DNA from: a virus
Reading direction: 5' to 3' (one strand)
Length of the DNA: 31,945 bases
Virus record (IMG/VR): IMGVR_UViG_3300045806_000010
Coordinates: 1 to 31,945 of that record
Below are positions 1 through 7,745 of this stretch, one piece after another. Within the stretch, counting starts at the first letter, position 1; each line of letters starts with the position of its first letter. The notes beneath the pieces are model-generated. The model was not told the DNA's origin. It made no database searches and saw nothing but the letters and a program-made list of their open reading frames with translations. Both the position numbers and the translations under genes were made by a program.

Positions 1-839
1 GCTGTATCGACGCTTCCGACCGCGCCGGAAAAGGATGCGCTGTCGGGCGTTTCGGTGGCGCCGAGCGTGGCCGCGTCCGTCTCCGATCCCGCGAACGATG
101 CAACGTCTGCGGCTTCGGTCGCCGCCATCGTCGCGGCGTCGGCGGACGACGAATTGAACGCAATCAGATTTCCGTCCAGCGTCGGGATCAGCGCCGAATT
201 GTAAATCTGGCTTATTTCGGCAGGCGCAAGGACGCGGTTGTAGATGCGAAAATCAGCTACCAAGCCGAGGATCGCCGGATCGCCGACATAGGTCCCGATA
301 TAGGACGCTCCGGACAAGGTGAGCGTCTTGACCAGTGTGCCGGAAGCCTTGGCGACGCCGTTGAGATACCAGACCCAAGCGCCGGTGATACTGTTATAAC
401 TGAGCGCTAAATTCGCCCAGATGCCCGCGCCAATGGTGGCTCCCGTCCATGTGAACTGGCCGCCCGCGACGTAGACCGTGATGTTCCCGCCGCCAAGAAG
501 ATAGATTTCGGCATTGGAGACAGCGGCAACGCAGCGGTTTGCTGCCATGTTGATCGGGTAGAGGCGAAACGCGACGGTGAAGATGTTGCTGTTGACAGAC
601 GCCGGAAGCGTGACTTTCGACGTCGCCGTGCCATCGAATTTGTAGGCGTTGCCGAACGGACCGGGCGCAAAAGCGACGTTGGAAAGCGTCCCGTCACGAT
701 TATTGCCCGAAAGGTCGCGGGCCGCGTTCCCGAAACCGTTATACCACGCGGCAAGCCCGTTGGTGACGTCCGGCGCTCCAAGCAGGAGCGGTGTCGTCAG
801 TCGTTTCGGTCTCGATGAAAAGAGCGACGATGCGGCCAT
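1..839 (-). CDS. LamG/concanavalin-like tail fibre protein, 3' end beyond window
   Basis: The minus frame is open from an ATG at 839 to the left edge, giving at least 279 residues. The ATG overlaps the stop of the preceding gene (TAATG), so translation is probably coupled; no good ribosome-binding site is visible. Residues about 25-200 read as a LamG / concanavalin-A-like lectin jelly roll: NGLAAWYNG near the start, an FDG strand, WVWYLNG, then DFRIYNRVLAPAEISQIYN, a typical end of the Laminin_G_3 family. This is followed by an Ala/Thr/Asp-rich tract with a loose repeat of about 12 residues (DVASFAG, DAATLGA, DSASFSG) that continues off the edge. Lying at the end of the tail module, it is probably a fibre or appendage that binds host-surface glycans. 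Lectin fold confidence is good; the exact receptor role is inference. Confidence 0.75.
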   Translation of the reverse strand, partial: MAASSLFSSRPKRLTTPLLLGAPDVTNGLAAWYNGFGNAARDLSGNNRDGTLSNVAFAPGPFGNAYKFDGTATSKVTLPASVNSNIFTVAFRLYPINMAANRCVAAVSNAEIYLLGGGNITVYVAGGQFTWTGATIGAGIWANLALSYNSITGAWVWYLNGVAKASGTLVKTLTLSGASYIGTYVGDPAILGLVADFRIYNRVLAPAEISQIYNSALIPTLDGNLIAFNSSSADAATMAATEAADVASFAGSETDAATLGATETPDSASFSGAVGSVDT

Positions 840-1342
840 TATTGAGCCAGATTAGTTGTTTCGATATAGACCATCAAATTCGAGCTGGTCGGAAGTGTTC
901 CGCCTGTCAAATTCTGGATCGCGACACCGAAATCGTTCCGGTCGATCTTGAACGATCCGGTTGAGCCGGACTGCACTTGCGACACGTTCACGATTGGAAT
1001 CGTTGCCACCCACAGGCCCGAAGGCGTCTTTGCCAACTGCGAACCCGGCGTCGGAAACTGGTTGTCGCCGTAGATCGTGCCGCTGCCGCCGTTAAGTGGA
1101 TAGAGGAACACGCCGAGACCGCCGCCCGCCGTCGTTCCGGCGAAGGACGTCCCGGTCGAGTTGAACGAAATGTTTGCGAATACGTCATTACTTGTGCTGT
1201 TCGGAATGACGCCAGCCGCAACGCCGGGGGCCGTATTGGATAGAAATACGGCGCTATTGTTCGCTAGACCGGAAAGATCGGCGGCGGCGCTAAGTTGCAC
1301 CCACCCCGAAAGTGTCCCGGCAGACCATTTCTGAGTCGCCAT
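839..1342 (-). CDS. Hypothetical virion-associated protein (167 aa)
   Basis: ATG at 1342 overlaps the stop of the upstream gene by one base (TAATG). I do not recognise a named family. The protein is rich in Gly, Ser, Thr and Asn, has no signal peptide or membrane segment, and looks beta-structured (alternating strands such as SGLWVATIPIVNV and the C-terminal SNLMVYIETTN). It sits between two other fibre-region genes and is coupled to the LamG fibre gene downstream. It may be an appendage subunit or fibre-associated protein; that is inferred from location and composition only. Confidence 0.6.
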   Translation of the reverse strand: MATQKWSAGTLSGWVQLSAAADLSGLANNSAVFLSNTAPGVAAGVIPNSTSNDVFANISFNSTGTSFAGTTAGGGLGVFLYPLNGGSGTIYGDNQFPTPGSQLAKTPSGLWVATIPIVNVSQVQSGSTGSFKIDRNDFGVAIQNLTGGTLPTSSNLMVYIETTNLAQ

Positions 1343-1848
1343 TACGAAAGCCCCCCAGCGGCTTGAAGATCAGCAGTGTTGATCGGCGATGTCAGACCGA
1401 CCGACTGCCACCATGGGATTTTGGTCCGAGCGAGCGCAAGCAACGCCGCCGCATCGTCGGAATTCAGGCCGCAAAGCGGATCGGCGACGAGCGTTTCCAG
1501 CGCCGACGTCAGGCCCGCGAGAATGGCGGGGTCGGACACGCCGAAGTCGGGGGGCTGCGAAACTCGCGTGAGTGCGGCGATCAGATTCTGCGCGACCAGA
1601 TGCGCCGCCGGATTGGCGCCAACCGGCGTAGAGTCAACGTAGTTCAGCAGGGACGCCATCTTGAGATTGGCGAGCAGATAGCCGCTGACGATCTTGACCG
1701 GGACATCCCGCGTCGGCCCGGCGACGGTCCAGCCGTTGACGGCGGCGATCTTCTGGTCTGTCGTCAGGCCCGCGAGGGTTGCTCCTGTGACGCCGTCGGG
1801 CGGCGTCGTGGCGGCGTTCCAGGCGGCGGCGAGGGCGGCGTAAAACAT
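1342..1848 (-). CDS. Hypothetical tail-region protein (168 aa), mostly helical
   Basis: ATG at 1848 is preceded by an AAAGGA ribosome-binding site about six bases upstream on the minus strand. The protein starts MFYAALAAAWNAATTPPDGVT and is alanine/leucine-rich with predicted helices and no membrane segment. The segment around GWTVAGPTRDVPVKIVSGYLL is the kind of small accessory protein found near tail fibres in alphaproteobacterial phages, but I cannot name a family. Its stop overlaps the start of the next gene by one base. Function unknown; a structural or assembly role is suggested only by position. Confidence 0.6.
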   Translation of the reverse strand: MFYAALAAAWNAATTPPDGVTGATLAGLTTDQKIAAVNGWTVAGPTRDVPVKIVSGYLLANLKMASLLNYVDSTPVGANPAAHLVAQNLIAALTRVSQPPDFGVSDPAILAGLTSALETLVADPLCGLNSDDAAALLALARTKIPWWQSVGLTSPINTADLQAAGGLS

Positions 1849-1872
1849 TGGCGTCCTTTCAGGCTGACACGA

Positions 1873-2286
1873 TCAGGATGCGGTGAGCGTGCCGCTGGAG
1901 ACGGGCACGGTTATGCCTGTCGCGATTGTGGATGCCGCCAAAATGATGTCCTTGCCCGATCCAGTCCCTTCCGCCGTGCCGCCGACCGTGAGGCCGGAAA
2001 TAATGATATTGCCGGCGCTGTCCTGAATTTGCGCGGCGGCGGCGGTCCCGGCATTGGCCGAGGTCGCCGACAGTGGGGGCGAAACGACGAGCGTGGCGAC
2101 GCCGGCGCTGATCGTGAACGAGGGCTTGTTCAGCGTGATCGTCGCCAGCACGGTGGACATACCGGCGGTTCCGAGGACCAGCTTGCCGCTGCCTGAGCCG
2201 CCATCGACGGATTGACCGGACACTGCTGCTGTCAATCCGGCGGCGAGGCGGGCGTTTTTGGCGGCGGCGTTATAGGAGATGGTCAT
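1873..2286 (-). CDS. Hypothetical small phage structural protein (137 aa)
   Basis: ATG at 2286 has AAAGGT about eight bases upstream. The 137-residue product begins MTISYNAAAKNARLAAGLTA, a helical start seen in small phage accessory proteins, then becomes a Gly/Ser/Thr-rich beta-type sequence ending in a Val/Thr/Ser tail. There is no signal peptide, membrane span or catalytic motif. It lies among fibre and appendage genes with 17 bases to the preceding gene, in the same transcription unit. It could be a fibre-tip or capsid-decoration type protein. No specific function can be supported. Confidence 0.6.
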   Translation of the reverse strand: MTISYNAAAKNARLAAGLTAAVSGQSVDGGSGSGKLVLGTAGMSTVLATITLNKPSFTISAGVATLVVSPPLSATSANAGTAAAAQIQDSAGNIIISGLTVGGTAEGTGSGKDIILAASTIATGITVPVSSGTLTAS

Positions 2287-2303
2287 GGATGAAACCTTTG
2301 ATC

Positions 2304-2789
2304 TTAGAGAGTGGCGGCGAGCGTGAACAGCGCGTCAATCTGCGCCGATGTCTGCCCCATCGCCGCGCCGAGCGCCTCCACAAGCGGGTCGGTGCGGTTA
2401 AAACTGCCCGCGCCGAGGATTGCGATTTTTGCGGCGAATTGCTGCGGCGCCGGAAGGGCTGCGATGGCCGTGGCAAGATTGGCCGGCAGGACGCCCGTTG
2501 CGAAAAGGGCCAGCGCTTCGGCCTGCGTGATGAGGCTGCTGGTCGCGGCGGCTTGGAAGAATTGACGGCGTGTGACGGATGCCGGCACAACTGGCACCGG
2601 CGCGGCCGGCGCCGGGGCCGGCCCGAAGACGCCCGCCGCGAAGGTCTGGCCTACCGTGATATCAGCCGTCGCCGCGACGAGCGCCGAGACGATGTCAGTA
2701 TGAAAGGCGCCAGCAACCGCCACGTCATCGGGGAGCGTGATGATTTCAACGACCACGCCGGAAACGACGCGTGCAAAATACTGTGTCAT
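2304..2789 (-). CDS. Putative tail fibre assembly / fibre-associated protein (161 aa)
   Basis: ATG at 2789 follows a GAGGAA ribosome-binding site. The N-terminal part (MTQYFARVVSGVVVEIITLP) and an Ala/Pro-rich linker (APAPAAPVPVVP, residues about 58-69) precede a helical region with VTRRQFFQAAATSSLI. The layout of short beta domain, proline linker and then a V-T-x-R-Q-x-x-x-A helix resembles small phage proteins encoded just after tail fibres, some annotated as fibre assembly proteins. It lies directly downstream of the glycine-rich fibre gene (18-base gap), which supports a chaperone or fibre-accessory role. The family assignment is tentative. Confidence 0.55.
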   Translation of the reverse strand: MTQYFARVVSGVVVEIITLPDDVAVAGAFHTDIVSALVAATADITVGQTFAAGVFGPAPAPAAPVPVVPASVTRRQFFQAAATSSLITQAEALALFATGVLPANLATAIAALPAPQQFAAKIAILGAGSFNRTDPLVEALGAAMGQTSAQIDALFTLAATL

Positions 2790-2807
2790 GTGTCGATTTC
2801 CTCGCGA

Positions 2808-4115
2808 TCAATAACGGATGATGACGCCGCCGCAAGCGGGGGGCGAACTAAACCAAACCGTGCCGCTTATAAAGACAAGAGTTCCGCCCCCGCCCGGCCA
2901 TTGCGACGCGGCGTTATAATTTGAATTAGAGGGATTTACGTTAGCGCCCTTGCCACCGTGCGGGCCAGAAGCCGCGCCACCAAAGCCGACAAGCATTCCA
3001 CCTGTTGCTGCCGAGCCGCAGCCATCGCCGCCCGCCTGCCCAATCAGATTTATTTGACCGCCAGAACCGACGCCCCCCGCGCCCGGCAAACCGATGGTTC
3101 CAATATTCGCGCCGGCCCCGCCTGTAGCCGACATATACGCCCCGAAGGATGACGTGCCGCCCGTTGTGCCCGGCGTAGTCGGTACAGCGGAATTTGTCCC
3201 AGCCGCGCCGACAGTGACCGTGACTCCCACGCCTGCCGTAAGATAGACCCACCCTTCAGCCGATCCGCCGCCGCCCCCGCCTTCGGTTTCACCCGCCCCG
3301 GAATAGACGCAACCGCCGCCGCCCGCGCCGTAGACTTCGACGGAATGCCATCCCGTGACGGTGGGTGTGAAAGTGGCTGTCCCTGGGCCGCTGTAAATCT
3401 GCGTGCGCGTCCCGGCGACGGAACGCGCGAACAGGGTCGGCCCCATGACGGAGAGCAGATTGAACTGCGCCCCGTCATATTCCAGCAGCGCGGTCACGGA
3501 CGCCGGCCAGTCATTCGCCTGGAGAACCGATCCATCCGCCCATACGACCGCCCCCGCGCCGAACGAGTTCACGTTGATCGTCGTCGCAGCGGTGTTGGCC
3601 GATGATGATTTTTTGACGATGAACAGCGTGCCCGCCGCGAGCGCGGAAATCGCCGGAACATTGATCGCAAGAGCGTTGGCGGTTCCGGTATCGGTCGCGG
3701 CATAAGGGCCAAGCCCCTTGATTTTAACCCAACCGGCGCCGCCCGTGTCCGGGTTTGTCGTATTACCATCGACAGTGCTCATCCACGACACGCCGAAGGT
3801 CGTGGCGGATGCGACGACTGCGCCGAGCGGGTAACCACTGACGGCGGTCTGAAACGTCGAATCATAAGCAACCGGGCCGCCTGCCGCCTGCCACTGCCCC
3901 CATTGCGTCACCCATTTAAGGATGCCGTTGAAATCGGGACCAGCCGGGGGGGTTCCCCCAGTCTGCATCGTGGTCGGCGGGAATCCATCCGTCAGTGATG
4001 CGGCGCCCGCTATGATTCCGATCTGCGAATTGGTCGGGATCGCGTTGATATAAGATCCGCCCGCCGAGTTAGCCCAAGGTATAGAGAATTTTGCCGGGAT
4101 GGATGCAACAAGCAT
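2808..4115 (-). CDS. Tail fibre protein with glycine-rich C-terminal domain (435 aa)
   Basis: ATG at 4115. The N-terminal ~200 residues (MLVASIPAKFSIPWANSAGG, then DFNGILKWVTQWGQWQAAGG) match the start of many phage tail fibres that attach to the baseplate. The C-terminal ~180 residues are extremely glycine-rich, with runs such as GAGGGG, EGGGGGGS, GGAGANIG and WPGGGGT, as in polyglycine-sandwich receptor-binding tips (T-even gp38-like) and GlyGly-rich fibre tips. It lies right after the last baseplate gene and before small accessory genes, the usual place for a fibre. Its role is probably host receptor recognition. The fibre call is strong; which surface structure is bound is unknown. Confidence 0.8.
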   Translation of the reverse strand: MLVASIPAKFSIPWANSAGGSYINAIPTNSQIGIIAGAASLTDGFPPTTMQTGGTPPAGPDFNGILKWVTQWGQWQAAGGPVAYDSTFQTAVSGYPLGAVVASATTFGVSWMSTVDGNTTNPDTGGAGWVKIKGLGPYAATDTGTANALAINVPAISALAAGTLFIVKKSSSANTAATTINVNSFGAGAVVWADGSVLQANDWPASVTALLEYDGAQFNLLSVMGPTLFARSVAGTRTQIYSGPGTATFTPTVTGWHSVEVYGAGGGGCVYSGAGETEGGGGGGSAEGWVYLTAGVGVTVTVGAAGTNSAVPTTPGTTGGTSSFGAYMSATGGAGANIGTIGLPGAGGVGSGGQINLIGQAGGDGCGSAATGGMLVGFGGAASGPHGGKGANVNPSNSNYNAASQWPGGGGTLVFISGTVWFSSPPACGGVIIRY

Positions 4116-4127
4116 TTTGTATTTCCC

Positions 4128-4907
4128 TTAGACGATGACGATAGAGGCTGCGACGCCGCATGGCTTCGGAAGCACGCCCGATTGTTCGACAATAGCGAGT
4201 TCAATATTGGTCAGCGGAAATTGGAACGTGTAGGCCATCGTCATGGCGTTGAGCGCTTCGCCAGAATAGAAAACAGCCTGACCAAACCCGAGGCAGGCGG
4301 GGTTTTCGTTAAACCCGAAATAAGGGCCTGAAACAGCCACATCAGCGACGTAGCAATTGCCACGATTCGGGAACAGCGCCATCAGTATTTGATTGATGCT
4401 CTTGATAGACCCATCCGAGATATTCGCCATTGCTTTGGCGAAAATCAGCGTCCGGAATGAATTGTCGCCAAGCTGATAGTTTGTCGTCAGTTGCTCGCCG
4501 GAATAGAACGGCGCCTGCCCGAACCCGACGACGCCGGGAACGGCTTGACCAAAACCAAACCATGTGGCGTTTGCAACATGCAGTGTGCGCGTGACGCCGA
4601 CGATGCGGCCCCAAACGTCAAGGCCATAGTCTTCGGCCGTCACGACGTTCATGATGAGATTATAGAATGCGTTGATATTGGCAGATTGATCAAGGCACGC
4701 CGAATAATTGCCGATCAGCTCCGTCAGGACCGGGCTGTTGGCATATTGGCTGATGATGGTCTGCCAATAGTCGAAGGGGACAATGTCGCCGTAAGACGGT
4801 GCTGTTTGCGACGGCGCGGGCGGGTAGTCTGGCCCCGTAGGGTTTACCGCGAGACCACCAATGGCAGACACGCCAATTTCAAAATCGCCAATATCGCCGC
4901 CCATCAT
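4128..4907 (-). CDS. DUF2612 baseplate protein (gpI-like position)
   Basis: I prefer the ATG at 4907 (reading MMGGDIGDFEIG) because AAGG lies just upstream; a GTG at 4913 is also in frame. About 259 residues. The segment LDVWGRIVGVTRTL followed by paired WFGFGQA and GFGQA-FYSGE motifs is typical of DUF2612 phage baseplate proteins, encoded immediately after gpJ and replacing P2 gpI. The role is probably closing or anchoring the baseplate to the fibres. An internal duplication is visible: GFGQAPFYSGEQL near residue 130 and GFGQAVFYSGEAL near residue 207. It starts 12 bases after the gpJ stop and is followed by the tail fibre gene. Confidence 0.78.
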   Translation of the reverse strand: MMGGDIGDFEIGVSAIGGLAVNPTGPDYPPAPSQTAPSYGDIVPFDYWQTIISQYANSPVLTELIGNYSACLDQSANINAFYNLIMNVVTAEDYGLDVWGRIVGVTRTLHVANATWFGFGQAVPGVVGFGQAPFYSGEQLTTNYQLGDNSFRTLIFAKAMANISDGSIKSINQILMALFPNRGNCYVADVAVSGPYFGFNENPACLGFGQAVFYSGEALNAMTMAYTFQFPLTNIELAIVEQSGVLPKPCGVAASIVIV

Positions 4908-4919
4908 GGACACCTTCCA

Positions 4920-6350
4920 TTAAGCGAGAGAAACCGCGATATTTGCCGAGTTGATCGACGGGACTTGATTGATATTGGACTGGATTTTGAACAGCGTGGG
5001 TGAGACCGCATAAATTGTCTCAAGCGCCACGGTCTGCGATGCGCTGACGGTATAGGTTCCGGTCCCGCCATATCCTGATCCGAACGCGATGACCGTCGTT
5101 CCCGAGGAGACTATGCCGCCCGCATCGGTGATCAACTGCCCAACGGCAATCGTGCCGGAAGCGACGCTTGAGACATTCAGCGTCGTCCCTGAAATCGTGC
5201 CGGTAAACGTCGCGGACGGCGTGTTGATGGACCCGATCTGGATAGAGACGATTTGCGCCCACGATCCAAGCGCGGCGATAGGCGCATAATAGCGGCTTGC
5301 CAGAACCTCCGACCCGATGCGTGCGCGCGTCCCTCCGTCGCCGCCAGCGAAAGCGTTGATGACCGCCGATTGAATCAGCGACGCTGCGTTAGATGGGACT
5401 GCGGCCGAAGTTGCGATGGCGACCGCAAAGAAAATCTGCAAGTCGTTCGGAATTTCAAACGAGACGGGATAACTCGGGTAGGGCGGGGAATAGACCGCGC
5501 TTGTATCGTAGACCGTCACTGTCGTGTTGCCGTTATAGGCGCATCCAGGCGCTTTCTTGGTCCAGATCGCCTGAGCGACCGCCGCCGCATTTCCCCCGAC
5601 AACTGCGACATAAAGGCTGTTCGGGTTGAGCGAGACGCCACCGATGGTTTGCGCCGTGGCCGATGTGTTTTCGGTCACATAGGCGTCGAGAACTCCGGAC
5701 ACGGAAAGCACAGCGCCAAGGACGGAGGGGATTGATCCGTTTGAATTCTGCGCGACAGACGCGGCCCTGCGCGCCTCGAACGCAGACGTGGTTTCGACCG
5801 CATTACCGATTGTGCCGCCTTCGCAGGTGACGCTATCCCATCCCGGAATAGATTGATAAATCGACACGGATGTGGACGACGGAATAGGGACTGCGCCCGT
5901 CACCGTGCACGCAAAGGAAAGCGTGATCGACCCGCTTGACGGGATCGTTCCGGCGCCGGTGCAGGCGTAATTATTTCCCGATGAATCCTGAATAAGCTGG
6001 TTGACGGGAATGGTGACGCCGGCAAGCCCCATGCACGAAATTTGCAGCACGGTCGATTGCGCCGGGTTGCGCTCGATGAAATAGATGCGCGCCAAGGCGT
6101 CCTGGTTCCGGCCCTCCGCATAGGCCGGGTCGAACTGGCTCGCCATGTAAAGAAAGGTGTCGTTCACGTTGCCGACGATGGCCGTCAGACTGGACGCAAG
6201 CTGGCCCTGCGGCTCTGTCAATGCAAGATTGAGATCGCCGCCAAAAGCAGTATTTTGGTCAGCCTGGACGCCGGTTAAAATATCGAGTTCCGCCGGCGCC
6301 TGAAAGCCCGTTGCGGCCCATGCGACTTGCGGTACATTGGTTGAAGCCAT
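4920..6350 (-). CDS. Baseplate J-like protein (wedge component, 476 aa)
   Basis: ATG at 6350 lies one base after the stop of the HNH gene. The product resembles Baseplate_J family wedge proteins: an N-terminal region with DILTGVQADQNTAFG and YFIERNPAQSTVLQI, a central Gly/Ser-rich beta region, SAFEARRAASVAQNSNGS followed by VSGVLDAYVTEN (a conserved gpJ segment), and a C-terminal LFKIQSNINQVPSINSANI strand region. Residues about 380-445 are an extra Gly/Thr-rich module ending GGTGTYTV, seen also in three other virion proteins here, placed just before the C-terminal strands. It should be a baseplate wedge subunit next to gp25. The family call is strong. Confidence 0.85.
   Translation of the reverse strand: MASTNVPQVAWAATGFQAPAELDILTGVQADQNTAFGGDLNLALTEPQGQLASSLTAIVGNVNDTFLYMASQFDPAYAEGRNQDALARIYFIERNPAQSTVLQISCMGLAGVTIPVNQLIQDSSGNNYACTGAGTIPSSGSITLSFACTVTGAVPIPSSTSVSIYQSIPGWDSVTCEGGTIGNAVETTSAFEARRAASVAQNSNGSIPSVLGAVLSVSGVLDAYVTENTSATAQTIGGVSLNPNSLYVAVVGGNAAAVAQAIWTKKAPGCAYNGNTTVTVYDTSAVYSPPYPSYPVSFEIPNDLQIFFAVAIATSAAVPSNAASLIQSAVINAFAGGDGGTRARIGSEVLASRYYAPIAALGSWAQIVSIQIGSINTPSATFTGTISGTTLNVSSVASGTIAVGQLITDAGGIVSSGTTVIAFGSGYGGTGTYTVSASQTVALETIYAVSPTLFKIQSNINQVPSINSANIAVSLA
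5016..5213 (-). repeat. Dispersed Gly/Thr domain, copy in gpJ-like protein
   Basis: Codons for about 66 residues (approximately 380-445 of the gpJ-like protein). The pattern is: F-x-G-x-I-S-G-x-x-L-x-V, S-G-x-I-x-V-G-Q, S-S-G-T-x-V-I, then GGTGTYTVSASQTV. The same order of motifs appears at 15063-15479, 16341-16535 and 20758-21165. It interrupts the otherwise normal C-terminal part of gpJ and looks like a separate beta domain inserted in frame. Confidence 0.7.
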
Positions 6351-6351
6351 G

Positions 6352-6783
6352 TCAGTTTCCCTTCGACCAACGCTTGCCGTTTAATATCAATGTTATCGCT
6401 GGTCGAGAAACGCCGTATTCTTTTGCGAGAATGACATGTGCGCCCCTCTCACCTGAAAACTTAGCTCTTATTTCCATGACTTCATTTGCGCTCAGTTTTG
6501 CGCGCCCATGTTTTTCACCGGAATCCCCACGCCCACGCTCGATTTTATCGCGGATATTATCGGCCTGCGTCCCGATGAGAAGGTGTCCTGGATTCACGCA
6601 TCGCGGGTTATCGCATTTGTGGCGAGCAACTAGATTTGCGATGTCTGAGAGGCTTGCTCCATTATAATCGCAATACGCGATCCTATGTGCATATTCGCGT
6701 CGGCCGCCTATTGTGACCCGGCCATATCCATCGGCACGCCTAGGCCCAGTCCAGAGCGCGCAATCATCCCTAGAAACCTGCAC
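6352..6783 (-). CDS. HNH homing-type endonuclease with C-terminal helix-turn-helix
   Basis: A GTG at 6783 is the only reasonable start: the frame is closed by a stop two codons upstream. The gene overlaps the 3' end of the gp25 gene by 14 bases. The first ~80 residues are an HNH_3-type nuclease: CALWTG, GYGRV, AHRIAY, then the zinc/active-site block RHKCDNPRCVNPGHLLIGT and DNIRDKIERGR. Residues about 95-140 (KLSANEVMEIRAKFSG, EYGVSRPAITLILNGKRW) form a helix-turn-helix of the NUMOD type used by homing endonucleases for target recognition. A free-standing homing endonuclease inserted between two baseplate genes is the best explanation. Its target site is unknown. Confidence 0.88.
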   Translation of the reverse strand: MQVSRDDCALWTGPRRADGYGRVTIGGRREYAHRIAYCDYNGASLSDIANLVARHKCDNPRCVNPGHLLIGTQADNIRDKIERGRGDSGEKHGRAKLSANEVMEIRAKFSGERGAHVILAKEYGVSRPAITLILNGKRWSKGN

Positions 6784-7120
6784 TTGTCACTACCCCGTTC
6801 GCATCTTGAACTTGGATTTGTCCGCTGACGACACGGCCTTGAATGGAAGAGATGAAGCACTTGGCGGAAACGACGCCCGGAACCGTCAACGCCGCCGCGA
6901 CGAACTTTGCCTTCATCAAAGAGATGGGCGGGTTTTGTCCGAGGATTTGCTGCCAGTACGGGACGCCCTGCGTCTGGTCGTAATAGACCTCGCCAAGAAA
7001 CGTCCTGATTGCCGAAGCGGCGGATTGCGCCAGCGAATAGGGCTGCGACGCGATGGCGATATTGCCGTTGGCGTCGAGAACCAGATCGTTTGTAGTGCGA
7101 TCAAGTAGAAGTGTTTTCAT
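6770..7120 (-). CDS. Baseplate wedge protein, gp25/gpW-like (116 aa)
   Basis: ATG at 7120 directly follows the stop of the HNH-AP2 gene. The 116-residue product carries the GPW/gp25-type pattern: MKTLLLDRTTNDLVLDANGNIAIAS, SAIRTFLGEVYYDQTQGVPYWQQILGQ, then a C-terminal beta region GVVSAKCFISSIQGRVVSGQIQV. The LGExxYDxxxGVPY segment is the hallmark of this baseplate wedge family, related to T4 gp25. It forms the inner ring of the wedge with gpJ, the next structural gene. Mobile HNH genes lie on both sides, yet the frame is intact and full length for the family. Confidence 0.85.
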   Translation of the reverse strand: MKTLLLDRTTNDLVLDANGNIAIASQPYSLAQSAASAIRTFLGEVYYDQTQGVPYWQQILGQNPPISLMKAKFVAAALTVPGVVSAKCFISSIQGRVVSGQIQVQDANGVVTSAGF

Positions 7121-7642
7121 CTATTTGACCCTTGCAAATTCGCCAAATTTTAGTTTGGCGGCAGTTTCGTATGCTGCGCCAGCAAGTTCGGGTGCGTCAA
7201 AACGGCCTAAATTCAGATAAGACCCATTGGGCTCACGAATGCGAGCGACCCATTTTCTATTTATTTTGTCCCAGCTAACGCCCTTAAATTTGGATTTATT
7301 ATTAGACCTTATCCGAGTATTCCTCGAATTTTCTCTCTGAGACGCCGGTCTCAGATTTGAAATTCTATTGTCTAATGGGTTGCCGTTCTTATGATCGATG
7401 CCGTCTGGAGGAAATTCACCGTAGATAATTAGCCACGATAGGCGATATGACAGATATAACCTCCCATCAATTCTAATGACGCGCCTATACCCACATTCTC
7501 TCTTAAAGAATTGATTGCACCCGGCAGGCGACCCGGTCGCGACACCCCCACGGCCAACTTTCCATTTAAAATTGCCGGTTTCTGGGTTGTAATCCAGCAA
7601 TTGCCGCGCACGGCTCGCGGTGATAAGTTCTCGTTTAGCCAT
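7121..7642 (-). CDS. HNH-AP2 homing endonuclease (173 aa)
   Basis: The ATG at 7642 (MAKRELITASRARQLLDY) is preferred over the GTG at 7693 because an AAGGA lies about ten bases upstream and the family usually starts here. Residues about 20-60 contain the usual GNFKWKVGRGG strand. The HNH nuclease core follows: DGIDHKNGNPLDNRISNLRP, with the conserved D-H-x-N-G-x-x-x-D-N-R-x-x-N-L-R pattern. The C-terminal part (FKGVSWDKINRKWVARI, LGRFDAPELAGAAYETAA) is an AP2/ERF-type DNA-binding domain. The coding sequence looks richer in A and T than neighbouring tail genes, a sign of separate origin. It sits between spike and gp25 and has its own promoter. Confidence 0.92.
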   Translation of the reverse strand: MAKRELITASRARQLLDYNPETGNFKWKVGRGGVATGSPAGCNQFFKRECGYRRVIRIDGRLYLSYRLSWLIIYGEFPPDGIDHKNGNPLDNRISNLRPASQRENSRNTRIRSNNKSKFKGVSWDKINRKWVARIREPNGSYLNLGRFDAPELAGAAYETAAKLKFGEFARVK

Positions 7643-7705
7643 CGTTCCGGTTCCTTCGGGCTGGTGGTTAGGGGCCGCTTGGTGGTGGAACACCTTGCGG
7701 TCCCG

Positions 7706-7734
7706 ATTATATTACTTATGATTACATAAAACAA
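7706..7734 (-). promoter_or_regulatory. Sigma-70-like promoter for the HNH-AP2 gene
   Basis: On the minus strand TTGTTT (7734-7729) is followed by a 17-base spacer and TATAAT (7711-7706). The stretch is AT-rich against a GC-rich background and lies about 65 bases upstream of the ATG at 7642. The fit to the consensus (perfect -10, correct spacing) is the best on this strand in the tail module. Confidence 0.65.
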
Positions 7735-7745
7735 GCAGAGGTTTA

